NCBI GenBank assembly: GCA_001600055.1
Contig: BCIV01000016.1
Location: 396,731 to 460,730, forward strand
Direction of reading: 5' to 3'
Length of the DNA stretch: 64,000 bases
Source: Filobasidium wieringae
Taxonomy: Eukaryota > Basidiomycota > Tremellomycetes > Filobasidiales > Filobasidiaceae
This document shows, in pieces, positions 46,621 through 59,400 of this stretch (position 1 is its first letter; each line of letters starts with the position of its first letter). The position numbers were made by a program, and so were the translations under genes. The notes below the pieces were generated by a model, which saw only the letters and a program-made list of their open reading frames with translations, made no database searches and was not told the origin of the DNA.

Positions 46621-49600
46621 TCAGGCAGCCTTGCCCTTCTCCTCCTTCAACGACACGATCTTGTTCAGTATCAACTTGTCACCCGATCGCTGACCTGCCT
46701 CGACACCGTCTCCCTCCTTCAGGCATCCGAGCACGGACTCTTTGTCCACAGCAAAGTACGCCAGCCTCATACCTTGGAATCGGATACACTCCATACCGAC
46801 GAGCTGAGCAGCGGTCGCTACTGGTGTATCGGGGTCGCTACCGTGTGGGACGTCGGTAGCAGTGCTGTTGGTGCCCATCTCTACCGATGCTTCAGCCTTG
46901 GCGTCGACATTTCCAGCAGCAGAGAACGAAGCCGCAGCTTTTGTTCGCTTGTCGGCCTCCTCCTTTGCCTGCTTGATAAGATTCTTGGCTAGACCGAAGA
47001 AGGTGGGTTCGATGTATGCGCCCTTGTAGACCTTGAGCGAGTCTGGGTTGATGTCGTCTTCGTAGTTTTCCAATTTTGCTGGGTTCTCGCTTTTGAACAA
47101 CGGCTCGAAAAATCGCACTTCGTCGAGCTCGATCTTGCCCTCTGGAGCGTTGGACAGCCAGTGAATGGCGACGGTGTCCTTGGCCTTGAACTTGCGGTCC
47201 CCGTTGGGACCAGTTCCGTTCTCCAAAGCACATCTGATCTCGGTCACGTCACCCGATGCGTCGGTCTCATAGCCAGTGCATGTTACAGGATGAGGTCCAC
47301 CCATCAACATCACTGACTTGCCGGGCGAGAGACGAGAGAATTCTGCTGGAGGGTTGATTCTAAAGTCGTCTCGGTCGATGATGAGGGTCTTGGTCATGGT
47401 GAGCTTGCTCTTGCCCATCTCCGGGATCTTGGGGTGCAGGGGCTTCTCGACAGCATATGTCCAATCCTCCTCGACGTTCTCGATAATCAACTTGACAGGT
47501 GACAAGACGACGAACAACCTGGGGACCATGAGCTCCAGGGTCTGCCTGATGGCCTGCTCGAATCGCGCGAGTCTGATCTCAGAGTTGCTAAGGGAAACTC
47601 CGAGTTCTTCGACAAATTTGAGCATCGCGGCAGGTGGAATACCTCGTCGTCGAAGGGCGATCAATGTGAACAGTCGAGGATCGTCCCAACCACGGACGTG
47701 TCCGTTTTCTACCAGAGCTTTGATCTTTCGCTTGGATAGGAAAGTACCGGTGAGCTGGAGTCGGGCAGTCTCGTACTGACGAGGCTTGTACACCTCTAGT
47801 GCGTCACATAGCCATTCGTAAGAAGCACGAGCGTCGATGAACTCGAGCGTACACAAGGAGTGCCTATGGATCCATGAGCGATAAGGCCATGCGTCACTTG
47901 AAAAGATGTGCGGTGGACTTACGTAATGTTTTCGATCGAATCACACAGTGGGTGTGCGAAATCGTAAGCGGGGTAGATTTCTGCCGAGTTGACGGAGGTG
48001 AGCGGACATGTTGGACCCAGGAATTTGTAGAGTCTACTCACTCCACTTGTCTCCGGTTCTGTGATGGGGTGCGCTCTTGATTCGGTAACAAACAGGGTCC
48101 CATAGGTAAGGGTTTCCACTGGTCAGGTCGATCTTCATCCTCAGGCAAGCTCCCTTTTCGGGGAATTCACCGTTCTTCATCCTTTCGAAATCTCGCACGT
48201 TCTCGTCGACGGGTCGGTCTCGGTGAGGACATGCGGTAGGCGATCCACGACCACCTCCCTTCGCTGCTGCCATCGCTTCCTCTGTGGAACGCATTGGTGT
48301 ATTAGTGGGATGATTACATGCTAGGTGATAGAGCTTGTGCTTACGGTCACAATAACAGACGAAGGCCTTGCCTCGTTTGGTCAGTTCCATGGCAAACTCG
48401 TAAAGCTTTTGGAAATTGTCACTGGAGTAGGTGATCTTCCACGGCTCGAAACCAAGCCATCGTACCATCTCCAGGATGGAGTCGAAGTAGACACCTTCCT
48501 CGGCATCAGGGTTGGTATCGTCGAATCTGTGTATGCACCGAGTCAGTCGAGCCCATTCGTGACTTGCCATTCCAGCTCACCGAAGGTAACAACATCCGTT
48601 GTTGTGCTTGGCGTATCCGAAATCGATGGTGATGGCTTTCGCGTGACCGATATGGAGGTAACCGTTGGGTTCGGGAGGGAATCGAGTCATTACCCGTTTT
48701 CCAGTAGCTTCCAAGTGTTTCTTCATGTTTTCCTCGTTGATCTGGGGGTTCTCACCGGGAGCGTGTAGTCGAGAAAGGAAACCATCTGTAAAGAGAGAAG
48801 TAGGGTTGCTGGCTTCGGCCGGGTTGGAGGAGACGTTTTCAGAGACAGCTTTCTTGGCTGGAGCTTTGGCGGCAGGCTGAGCAAGGGGAGTGTTCAGCGG
48901 TGTGTGTGTGGCAAGGATCTACATCGGCAAAAGCACATACCTTGGCCTTGGCGGCAGCTGTAGCAGCGGCTCGAGTTCCGAATACGCTGGTGAACAAGTT
49001 GTCGACCGCTACCGTCAAGTCTTTTCCGTTTGCCCATCTAGTATCGCGTTTTCAGTGGAGTGTATGCGAGCGATATACGACAGGACTCACCGCATATCAG
49101 GTAGACCAGTCTTGAGACTCTCTCGGAAAGTCTTCAGACCACTCCAATCGGTAGGCACGGACACTCCCTCGGGAGCGCTGACGGATAGCGAGGAGAAGTA
49201 GGATGATAGCGATTCGGCGATGGATTCGGGGGTGAAGGAGATGCCTAAAGGTATTGCAAGTCAGCGACAAGTGTGGGCCATACGTCGAGTAGATATAGCA
49301 GGCTCACCTACTCCGCAGGCTTTGTCGAAAGCCTCCTTGTCGATTGAGCCGGATCCATGTGTTGACTCGAGGTAGGATACGGCGGCTGCACTCGGCGTGG
49401 AAGGCAAAGTCGGCGGTTGGTCACTAATATAATAAGATCTCTGACAACCTACCGGAGATCTGGTCGCTACTTTTGAGTCGACCATCCTTGATGGCACCGA
49501 CGACGTAAAGGACCTGCTCCTTGGTTAGCTTTTCTTTGCCTTCTCCAGCTTCATATCCACTGGCTGTGCTCAAGTCCGCACACAGTCCAGCCTGCTTCTC

Positions 49601-49786
49601 GTCCAAGCCAGCGTCTTCTTTGTCCAGTCCGGCTTCTTCTATCAGTCGAGAATACGCCGAGGATGATTTGGTGGACTGGACGATATTTCTAGCTCTAGAC
49701 TCGGTGAGACCGGTCTTCTGGAAGCGACTGATGAGAGCCACCGATTCGGGTGAAGTGAGATCTACAGCTCCTTTTTTGGGGGCCAT
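46621..49786 (-). CDS. GLN4: Glutaminyl-tRNA synthetase (cytosolic)
   Basis: Starts [19 protein letters not shown]. The N-terminal helical domain (about 190 residues, with [20 protein letters not shown]) is the eukaryotic GlnRS appendage that assists tRNA binding. The class I core follows, with [16 protein letters not shown] (HIGH), [12 protein letters not shown], the GlnRS-specific [21 protein letters not shown], and the KMSKS equivalent TFLSKRK. The C-terminal anticodon-binding beta-barrels include [20 protein letters not shown]. The DTNP signature and domain order separate it from GluRS. A low-complexity Lys/Ala insertion sits between KAESV-like and SDPDTP blocks near the C-terminus. It charges tRNA-Gln in the cytosol. 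Confidence 0.95.
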
Positions 49787-50027
49787 GATTAGAGTATGTG
49801 GCGTCGTATCGTAGGGAGGATGGATGGAATTGAAAGTTGGTTGATGAACGCCTTTGAATATGCTCATATGCTCATGGAATTGTAATTATCAAGAAAGCGC
49901 GCTTGAGGATGAGTCAGAGCGCGGAACGACCTGAAGACGGAATTTCGTGCAGATCGTATAGCAAGGCATTACAACAGAGCAGGACAACCCGGAAAGAGAA
50001 GGGACCGGAAATCGTAATAGGAAGAGG

Positions 50028-51215
<1,188 letters not shown>

Positions 51216-51628
51216 GTTTGATGATGCTTCCGAGTGTCGTACGTGTCGTTTGACTTGCGAGGTGGTTGGGTGGAAGGGATCAAGGGAGGATAGACAGGAT
51301 GATAATGCGGTCGTGCGGAATGGTTGACAATGTCCAACGGAGTCGGCAAGAGTCAATTCGATACAAGTGCACTATGTGTGTATGGTGAAAGCAACCAAGC
51401 GAGGTATCGGCGCCCGTACTCGCTCAGGTGTGAGACGCTCGGAGCGTACGTGAGTAGCCCGACCTGAGACTACGATCGACCAATATCGGAGGAGATGGGC
51501 TAGGCAATGACAGAAATGGGAGTGACGTATAGAGAGCCCAGAGAAGGGACCACGGGAAGGAAGAAGGGGTAGAATGACCTGTCAGGTCTCCGAAAGGGCG
51601 CGAACGATGGCAAAAAGTCGAGTTGAAT
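51216..51628. other. Intergenic, YPT6 promoter and tRNA flank
   Basis: About 410 bases with no supported gene. Confidence 0.5.
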
Positions 51629-51724
51629 TGCCGATTACCCGGATCGAACGAGTGATCTTGCCCTGTATATCGTCGAACGCTTTGTTACTACGAAAGGCAC
51701 GCCTTACCACTAGGCCAAACCGGC
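51629..51724 (-). tRNA. tRNA-Thr (anticodon CGU) with 24-base intron
   Basis: On the minus strand, a 7-bp acceptor stem (GCCGGTT with AATCGGC, discriminator A) closes the cloverleaf. The D stem is GCCT/AGGC with loop AGTGGTA. The anticodon stem is TGCCT/GGGCA with loop TTCGTA-intron-A, and the T stem is ACTCG/CGGGT with TTCGATC. The mature length is 72 bases. The 24-base intron follows position 37, the canonical site. Anticodon CGT reads ACG (Thr). One G-U pair occurs in each of the acceptor, anticodon and T stems. The 3' CCA is not encoded. Confidence 0.9.
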
Positions 51725-51910
51725 GCCGATGATGTCAAGCTCGAATGTCGAGCGCCCTTATTCTGCATTATTCGTGCCGTCTTGACATTTGACCCGCCTA
51801 GAACACCTTCTTCAACCTGAACCTGAACATCCAACCGACTTGGACTCGATGAGAGCGAGAAAGAAGGAAAGAAAGGAGGAGGAAGTCAAAGATCTGAGCT
51901 CCTGCCCGTG

Positions 51911-51932
51911 TGGGATGGCCATGGCCATCCCA
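51911..51932. repeat. Perfect 22-bp palindrome
   Basis: TGGGATGGCCA is followed directly by its exact reverse complement; the centre is a CCATGG site. It lies about 185 bases from the tRNA-Thr gene. Confidence 0.85.
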
Positions 51933-52618
51933 GATTCCTCCCCACCTATGTCCATCACATCTTTCCCACATCCCCTGTCTCTGTACATTTTCCCTCCCCA
52001 CAAGTAAAGACCTACATATCTTTAGCTCTCGGCTTCATCACATTGCATGTCACTCCCCTTCCCTATCCTTCTGTACACCAGTCACCTTGATTCATATTCC
52101 AACAAGCTTCCCACGTCCTCATCTTCATCCGCACTTCAGCTTCAATGTCCCGCACACTTCTTCTCCGCCAGAACCCCTCCTGCTTGTCGTTCGCGCACCT
52201 ATTCCACAACAGCTACTGATGGCATGGTGCATATAACGTACATAGAACTCGACCGCTTCGTCTTCTCTGCTGCCAGCTAGCGTCTACCGAAAAGCGGTGC
52301 TGCTTCCGACCTGCTATCATACCTCGAACTACCACGACGACGCATCAGGAATATTCCTAGCGCGCGCGCGTTCGTATCTCTTGGCAAAGTGGGGCGGTGC
52401 CGGCAGAGGCATATCTGATCAGCTGACCATGTCGATCTTATACACTACTACCAGTACTACTACCTCTACGACTGCCACAGGCTGGTTCTTGCGGCTGTGG
52501 AAAATATGAGGACACTCCACGACTCGGAGCCGCTAACGCCTGATATAGAATGTCAAGTAAAGGCGAATCACATGACAATTCGACCGCGTGTCCCGTCCCG
52601 GCGCTCTAGATCAAAGAG

Positions 52619-52625
52619 TATATAA
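52619..52625 (+). promoter_or_regulatory. TATA box upstream of orphan ORF
   Basis: TATATAA, 177 bases before the ATG at 52802; a leader intron could account for the distance. Confidence 0.45.
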
Positions 52626-52801
52626 CAGTTGGCACGTTGTTTGTTTGCGAGTTGTCTATCCTCGGTCGGTACGCTGACTCCACACTACCCACAACCTCTA
52701 CAATCCGCTCAAGTAGGTGTCTCGTTCGCACTCTCCCGACTCGCGAGAAGCTCACTGCACGATGCCACACAGTTGAAGCAGAACCCTAATCATTAGAGAC
52801 A

Positions 52802-53218
52802 ATGTCTGAAGTCTCCATCGGATCCCTTATCGAAGGTACCATCAACGGTCCAGTAATTGACTGCCCTGCCAACATTTCCTGCTGCCGATACGTGGGTACC
52901 CGGACCACACCGGGAGTCACGACCTCTGGAGGCGATGTCGGATATGGCAACGAATACAACGAGACTCATTACTGGGGCGGACCTACCGCAGATGAAGGAC
53001 CGCTGTCCTATTTCAACGCCAGCGGAGGCGTGTCCGTTCTACAGACGAACGGGTCTCTGGTCTGGTTACCTGACTGTCCGACCGGAACGATCGCTGTCGA
53101 CAGGGCTTATCGTCCGCAACGGCTACACAACGCTGGAACCTCGCAGCGGCTAGTCGTCGGGTTCTGGACGACGGCGCTGTTGGTGGCAGGATGTGTTGGA
53201 GTGGTCCTTAGTGTTTGA
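52802..53218 (+). CDS. Orphan glycoprotein-like ORF (138 aa)
   Basis: A single-exon frame starting MSEVSIGSLIEG. It has four N-glycosylation sequons (N24, N53, N72, N83), three Cys close together (C21, C27, C28) and one more near the middle. A C-terminal hydrophobic segment (VVGFWTTALLVAGCVGVVLSV) ends the chain without a charged tail. The sequons and tail suggest a luminal, tail-anchored or GPI-type surface protein, yet no N-terminal signal peptide is visible. A short upstream exon might supply one, though I find no suitable ATG. I recognise no family. An AT-rich TATA box lies upstream. It may be lineage-specific. Confidence 0.5.
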   Translation: MSEVSIGSLIEGTINGPVIDCPANISCCRYVGTRTTPGVTTSGGDVGYGNEYNETHYWGGPTADEGPLSYFNASGGVSVLQTNGSLVWLPDCPTGTIAVDRAYRPQRLHNAGTSQRLVVGFWTTALLVAGCVGVVLSV

Positions 53219-53588
53219 GGTTAGGAGATCGGAGTTGATCAATAATGTTGTACAATTAGCGTAATCTCAAACGGCTATCCCATGTTGTTGCTCGCGGAGC
53301 GTTGCCGTTTCATCACATGGCACCCGGTCTGCTGCGCTAGAAACAATCGGGAAATTTCCGGCTGCGGGACGTTGATATCCATATCTAGCGCGGATTGTCT
53401 GCCGGAATGTAAATCTTCCTCTTGGCGACTAGTGACTAACTGCGTCGACCGTCGCACGTCGCATCTTACTCGTATCTTATATCTACCTCCTGACAACCGG
53501 TTATATCAAGCGTGTCTATAATCGGTCGGTCAATCAATCAGGCCAATCCCTCCTGCATATCTATATTCGTCAACCACATACCCTCAAC
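53219..53588. other. Convergent 3' flank
   Basis: About 370 bases between two converging stops; no gene seen. Confidence 0.5.
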
Positions 53589-55530
53589 CTACTCATCCTC
53601 CAACCCCGCATACTGTACAATGACCAAATCCCTTTCCTCCAGTATCAACTTTGCGATCCGAACCTTTTCCTTTTCTCCGTTCTCCATCGTCCTCCGTCCT
53701 TCCCCCTCTAGGGATCCCGACTCGACGACCTTCTTGGCCACTTCCGCTCTCAGACCTGCACCGAGCATATCGACGATCCCCATCCCGCACCCCAAGCCGT
53801 AGACGAGCGTGGCGGCGTAGAAGAAATTAGCGTTCCCCGTTCCCGATTCCAACCACAGGGAATGCAAGATGGGCAACAAGATACTGGAATACAATTGAAG
53901 GGCGAAAGTCAGGAGAGGATGCCGGAGGTCTATGAGAGCCATCCAATCAGTTCTAGGCAACCTCAAAACGCGATCTTGAGAGCCGACTCGCCTGCCCAGA
54001 TGTCAGGGAAACAACCGAGTAACCCCAACCATAACGCCGCATCCCCCAAAGTGGGGTACGATTTGAAAGTAGAGATGATCCCGCACATGACCGCGATCCC
54101 GAGTAACGGTTGATGACTATTTCGACGACCGTCCGTCAGCCGACAATCCTCGTTCCAAGCTGGGAGAAACGTACTATAACCTGATACACATCGGGGCGAC
54201 GTAAACGGCGATATGCATCTACCCATCCACTCTTCAGCCGCTGGAAACCTTTGCGCATGAAGAAAGAGACTTGCCTGAAAAGCACCCACGAAAAAGGTCC
54301 GGAAATGATCAAACATCTCGGTGAAAAAGTACCAATTCAACCCCACATTAGGGGTCAGGTCCGACACTGTCAATCTGATGAAGAAGAACAAACGGAAAAT
54401 CAGTACGACGCTCGGATCGAGATCTCACTCGACATGCAGTCAGGATGAGAATGACGAGAGGAGATACTGACATGGTTCCCCACGTCCAGCCCACCCAACT
54501 CCATCCGCCCACAATCGCATAGCCCAAAGCGGTCTGAGCCAAAAAGAACCCTCCGAAGAGGAAGATCGTCCCTATCAGATCCTTCTTACCCGCTGCAGTC
54601 GCTTTTGTACTCTTCTGCGCGATCAGGATGAGAGGGAGCAGGAGGATGGGGTATAGGGAGGTATGTGTTGAGAGGGAGAGGAAGAAGGTTGAAAGTGGGG
54701 GTTTACCTGGGTTTCATGAGGGAGTGAGAATATGAGCCTTTTGTGAGAGGGCCATTTGGATTGGGAGGGGATGACTGACCGGATAGGGCGGAAGAGATTG
54801 ATAACAGGACAAGAGCATTATCGATACTAGTTGTAGATCTTGCCAAGCAACTTGCGATAGCGTACGGATTCAACAAGTACCTATCGTCCCAAAAAATACG
54901 TCGACCCTCAACACCCCGTTTGGGCTGGTTGATTGCCGACGGCGATGACTTACAGCAACATGACCCCTTCCTCCCATCCATCCCTCAACCACCTGATCCC
55001 TTCCTCCTTCTTCTTCAATCTTGAATCTTCTTCCCTTTTTCTACACTCCCAGATAGTCCGTAACGATCTGGCCGCTATGTAATCGATCAGGGTGAAGAAG
55101 AGGGAGGATAAGAGGGAGGTGGTTCCGATGGGGAGGACGGAGAAGAGGAGGAGGTATAGAGGTGACTATGGTAACATCAGGTCAGATCGTATCTATGCGG
55201 CGATTACGAAAGGGGAAGACGTACGTGATGAAATGTCCCTGCTTCATATGGGTTCAAGTTGTGCGTATAGAGGTAGACCGCATCCTTTACTGCATGATCG
55301 ATCAATCGACAAGGGGGAAGATGGATACACGATCGGATCAGCTCTCATATGTCAATGATACGAATTCCGCCCGATTTACAATACCTGATCCCGGTAACAG
55401 GAGTGGACAACTCGATCCGACCAGAAAGAGTCTCGGGGAGGGAAGTCGTCTCGAACAAAACGACCCGGAGAGCGAGGGCGAAAGCTATCGTCGGTGTAGG
55501 CAGGTACCGCCGTATGGATGTCGACGCCAT
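53589..55530 (-). CDS. GAB1: GPI transamidase subunit GAB1/PIG-U
   Basis: A multi-pass membrane protein in several exons from MASTSIRRYLPTPTIAFALALR at 55530. PIG-U signatures are visible: ELSTPVTGIR followed by DAVYLYTHNLNPYEAGTFHH, RYLLNPYAIASCLARSTTSI, and the last exon with FALQLYSSILLPILHSLW and NANFFYAATLVYGLG. The C-terminal tail is charged and longer than usual. PIG-U helps recognise the GPI lipid and attachment signal in the ER transamidase complex. Hydrophobic helices alternate with short loops throughout. The GPI-type surface protein at 24536 would be among the products attached, although the two genes are not linked. Confidence 0.9.
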
Positions 55531-55831
55531 CTCAAACGGTCGATACTGCCGTCGTTCTCCAACGAGGATTGGTCGAGGTTCGGAAGATGAGGAGGTTGTA
55601 AGGGTAAGGTCTGGATGATCAACGAGTCCTGAAGGCCAGGTCACGTGATATAGCTTTACGGTAGATCTCGGCGATTCGTGGCCCGGTGACGACAGCAATC
55701 AACAACAGCCAAGCCAAGGTCAGGTCGTCGACTGCGACAACTCGTTCGTTCTCGATCTCAATTCATATTGTCATTCTCTTTGATTCATTTGTACAAAGGT
55801 CTTCATGTTCGATATCGTAGCCGCCAACGAT
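55531..55831. other. Intergenic
   Basis: About 300 bases: PIG-U promoter and 3' flank of the CON-6-like gene. No gene seen. Confidence 0.5.
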
Positions 55832-56201
55832 TTACTCGGCAGGCGGCTTGTAGTCACCGGACAGATCTCCATCACCGTTCTCGATCTTGTCGACCATCTC
55901 CTTGGCGTGCTCTTGCTATGAATCAGAACAGCGCAAAGGGTCAGTCATGGGTCTCAAAGCCAACGTTGAAAGGAAGTATGCGTACAGCTTCCTTGGAGTT
56001 GCTATGATAGAATTCACGTTGATCAGCTATCTGTTGGTCAGTGAGAGAGGAGCGTAATCGACTCACTTGTCGTTGTTGGCAGCGGCCTTGTATCCTCCGA
56101 CGACGTTGCCGACTGTGAGAAGTGATCAGGGGATCAGATGGGGCTCTTTAGAGCAAGCGAACACTGAACGTACCGTTGTGTCCTTCAGTAGGGTCAGACA
56201 T
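55832..56201 (-). CDS. CON-6-like small stress/conidiation protein
   Basis: Four exons (56201-56174, 56112-56067, 56001-55986, 55915-55832) join exactly to 57 residues. The sequence runs from MSDPTEGHN through NVVGGYKAAANND, then SKEAQEHAKEMVDKIENGDG to DYKPPAE. The G(Y/H)KA..NN...SKEA.EHAKE pattern is the conidiation-6 (CON-6) repeat, present once. CON-6 proteins are small, hydrophilic, and accumulate in spores or stressed, stationary cells; their molecular role is unclear. One exon is only 16 bases. A TATATAA box lies about 105 bases upstream, and a TGACGCG cluster lies about 200-230 bases upstream. Confidence 0.82.
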
Positions 56202-56304
56202 TGTTATGTGAGTTTGTGAGTTGTGGGTTTAGTGTGGTAGGAGGGTGTGGTGTGCAAGTGGAGCGCGGAGAGCTGGCTGTGAGAACGAGGACGAGTGGTA
56301 CGGT

Positions 56305-56311
56305 TTATATA
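56305..56311 (-). promoter_or_regulatory. TATA box of the CON-6-like gene
   Basis: TATATAA on the minus strand, about 105 bases upstream of the ATG at 56201. Confidence 0.65.
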
Positions 56312-56399
56312 GTGTTCCCAGCTGAAGCTGAAGCTGTTTCGTCATCGCGGAATGTAATCCACGATCATCACACTCGACTCGCTACTCGATCGGGTCACA

Positions 56400-56428
56400 T
56401 GACGCGTGCACGCGCGTCACTCGCGTCA
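56400..56428. promoter_or_regulatory. Cluster of three TGACGCG sites
   Basis: TGACGCG at 56400-56406 and its reverse complement at 56413-56419 and 56422-56428; the first overlaps ACGCGT (56402-56407). It lies upstream of the CON-6-like gene and just past the DNA2 stop. Confidence 0.5.
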
Positions 56429-56473
56429 GTCAAGATCGGTAAATGAAATGGAACTCATGGATGGGAGCATATC

Positions 56474-59400
56474 CTACGTTACAGCCACCTCCCCGACGCT
56501 CACCCCACAACACCCGACCTCGTTCGCCCCCTCTGGTAGACTCGTCATCCACCCCTTCTCCTCCATGAATCCGAAAAACTCATTCAACAACCGATCCGTC
56601 TGTAGCGTCATCTTTGACCCGAAAATGATCAACTTCTTCTTCGCTCGAGTGAGGGAGACGTTTATCCTTCTCCAATCCCTCAACAACTCCCCAATCTGAG
56701 TCCCGATTCGTCGTTCAGCTCGAGTTCTTCCTCTTCTCGAAAAACGTCTCCGGGGCGACTCACATTCCCGACCTCGTTACTCCTCACCATGGAGATCACG
56801 ATACAATCCTTATCCCTCCCCTGACTCTTATCCGCCGTCATGACCTCCACACCGGCGTACTCTTCGTCCAATAGAGACCCGATCAACTTGATCTGTTGTC
56901 GATAAGGAGTGATCACTCCTATATTCTCCGACCTGATCCCCCTCGTGATCAAGGTCGAGACGAGCTGAATGTTCCCCCGCCGTCAGGATCGAAAAGATGA
57001 ACGCCATGAAAGAAGGCCAGGCGATGGCTCACCTTGTACACGAGATCCGCTTCGATTCGGTTCTGCACCAAATCCCCTACTTTAGATTCCAAAGCAGGCA
57101 CCTTGTCCGTATCCACGAAAACCGATCGTGCGCTATATAGAACCACCCGGTCAGCCCGAATCCCAAACATGACCTCGCTCAACCAAAACTCACCTAGGTT
57201 CCAACAACCGGTCCAACCAACACCCACATTTCCCTCCCCCCTTCTCCCTGGGCAAGACCAATTCCTGATCCCTGACCTTGTCCGACCCACACTTCAGCCT
57301 GCCGCTATAGATGAGCTTGTTCGAGAGTGACATGATATCCTCGTTCATCCTATATTGATACCCCAGATCCACCGTCGCACAGGGATAAGCATCCGTCAAG
57401 AGTCGAAAGAGACTGCTATCCAGTCCACCTCGTTTGGCAGAGACGTTCTTCACCTGCCGATCGTCCGTCCGCCTTTAGCTCTCTTTTCTGTGCGAGTCGA
57501 TACGCGGGAGGACTCACGATGGGAGGTAATTGGAAATGATCCCCGACGAGGACGAATGTATCGGCATATCTCAAAGGCCCGATACAAGTCGGTAACGTGA
57601 TCTGAGAAGCTTCATCGACAATGCAATAATCGAATCGGCGTCGAATGAAGAGCGGACTAGAGATACCGTATCAGCGGCGACGACCAATGAACCAATCCGA
57701 ATCTCACGACTCACTGATCGATAGAGAGACACGTCGTCGCCACGATCTGAGGACTCATCAAGATCTCATCCATCTGCGAGATGGACGACGGGTCTGCGAA
57801 CGCGTCCAGAGTCAGGTGTCGGACATCAGGGTGAACCTGTACATCTCGTATCAGCGGCACTATCATCGCACGGTCCCGCGACAACTTGCTCACCTTTTCG
57901 ATATTCCCCAATCGCAAGATCTTGTGATCGGAATTGACGAGTTTCGTAAGAATGGTATCCACCGCGGAATGCGTGTAGCTAGTCAAAAGCACGCTTTTAC
58001 CCCTCTTCACGAGCGCCAGGATGATCTCCGCAATCGTGGTCGTCTTGCCTGTACCGGGCATACCGAGGATACATGCGTAGTCTTTGGCAGTCAAGACCTT
58101 GGTCATCGCGTTCCTCTGATCCTCGTTCAGGTGGTCCGGGATCTCTTCCGCATCGGGCGCCCAGACGGACTCGAAACGCGGTTCTTCCAGACGAACAATC
58201 AGGTCTCTACGTCGGGTATCCCCGCCCGACTCCTCAGAGTAGAACATCTGTGCCAGATTACTTCGCATCCGTGTTGTACCGCTCAACATCTCATCCTTGT
58301 CAATCCGAAAGACGGGTTCATAGTCTTGCCCGTAATCTCGAAGCTTACCACTCCGTTCCAAAAGAGCTCCAAGGTCGAGTTTCTGGTTGGTCCCGATCGT
58401 GACTTCTGTCGGTGTCAAACTCACAACGAACCCAACAGCCATCGTCAACAAGTCCGGCTCGATTGACAAGGATACTGGGTCGTTTTTGCCGATATGACCA
58501 TTCAAGAAACTGCCTTTCCTTTCGATCACGCTTTGTTCCGATCGCACAAACGTATAGATATGGCGGGCGATCTTCGAGAGGGTCGTTTCGGACTGATCGA
58601 CATACGTCTTGATGACCATATCAGCAAAGCATCTATAACCGTGACTCTCATTTAGCTCGTGACCGATCTCTATACCGACTTTCCACTGACCTTCCCGATC
58701 GTTCTCGATCTGCGGCAGTTCTCGTCCAGGCTTCATTCTTGTGCTGGATGGTGTCTTGCTCTTCGAGAGTGATCAGTTGTTCCCATTTGCTAAAGAACTC
58801 GCTATCGGCATGAGTCAAATGCCCGACTTTGCGGTGATATATCTCGTTCAGGGGATCGTCCATGTCATGTGCCACACGTTCTACGGTCTATAGGATCTCA
58901 TCCCTGTCAGAGCGTGTTCCACGGCATGAACGCTTCAAGTCACTCACCTTTCGATATAACATGCAACTATCACTCGCATAACAAGAACGACATTCTCTGG
59001 CATTCTCAACAGTTGGCGGCAGGATACCTATATCCTCAATATCGATAGGCACCGAGCCCGATGCTTGAGTAGCGACTTGAGTTGCTTGGGAAACGAAAGA
59101 AGGGGGAGCGAACGAGCTCGATTTGCCGTTCGCTTTCTGGCTGGAACGAATCCTCTGTTTCTCCTGTACGATACGTTTACGAGCCAGATATCCTGCCAAT
59201 TCGTTACGAGCGGAAAGGAGTCCTCGGATCTCGGGTTTAGCCGCGTTGACCTCTAGCATACTATCCGTTTGCGTATAGTAAAGTAACCCTGAACCGATCT
59301 TCGTTTCTGTGGAAAAGAAAGCGCGTTTGAGCATGTACGGTACTTTGTGCGAGTTGTAGTGGACGTACGGTATCGCTCCTCCATGAGCAAAGTATACAAC

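Larger units (their letters stand above)
51725..52801. other. Intergenic region between tRNA and orphan ORF
   Basis: About 1.1 kb with pyrimidine-rich stretches and a perfect palindrome at 51911. Overlapping short open frames near 51790-52280 have no domain. A TATATAA box (52619-52625) lies 177 bases before the next start codon. Confidence 0.5.

Noticed and set aside
57645..58466. 273-codon plus-strand frame
   Set aside because: It is antisense to the DNA2 helicase domain, whose motifs are clear on the minus strand.
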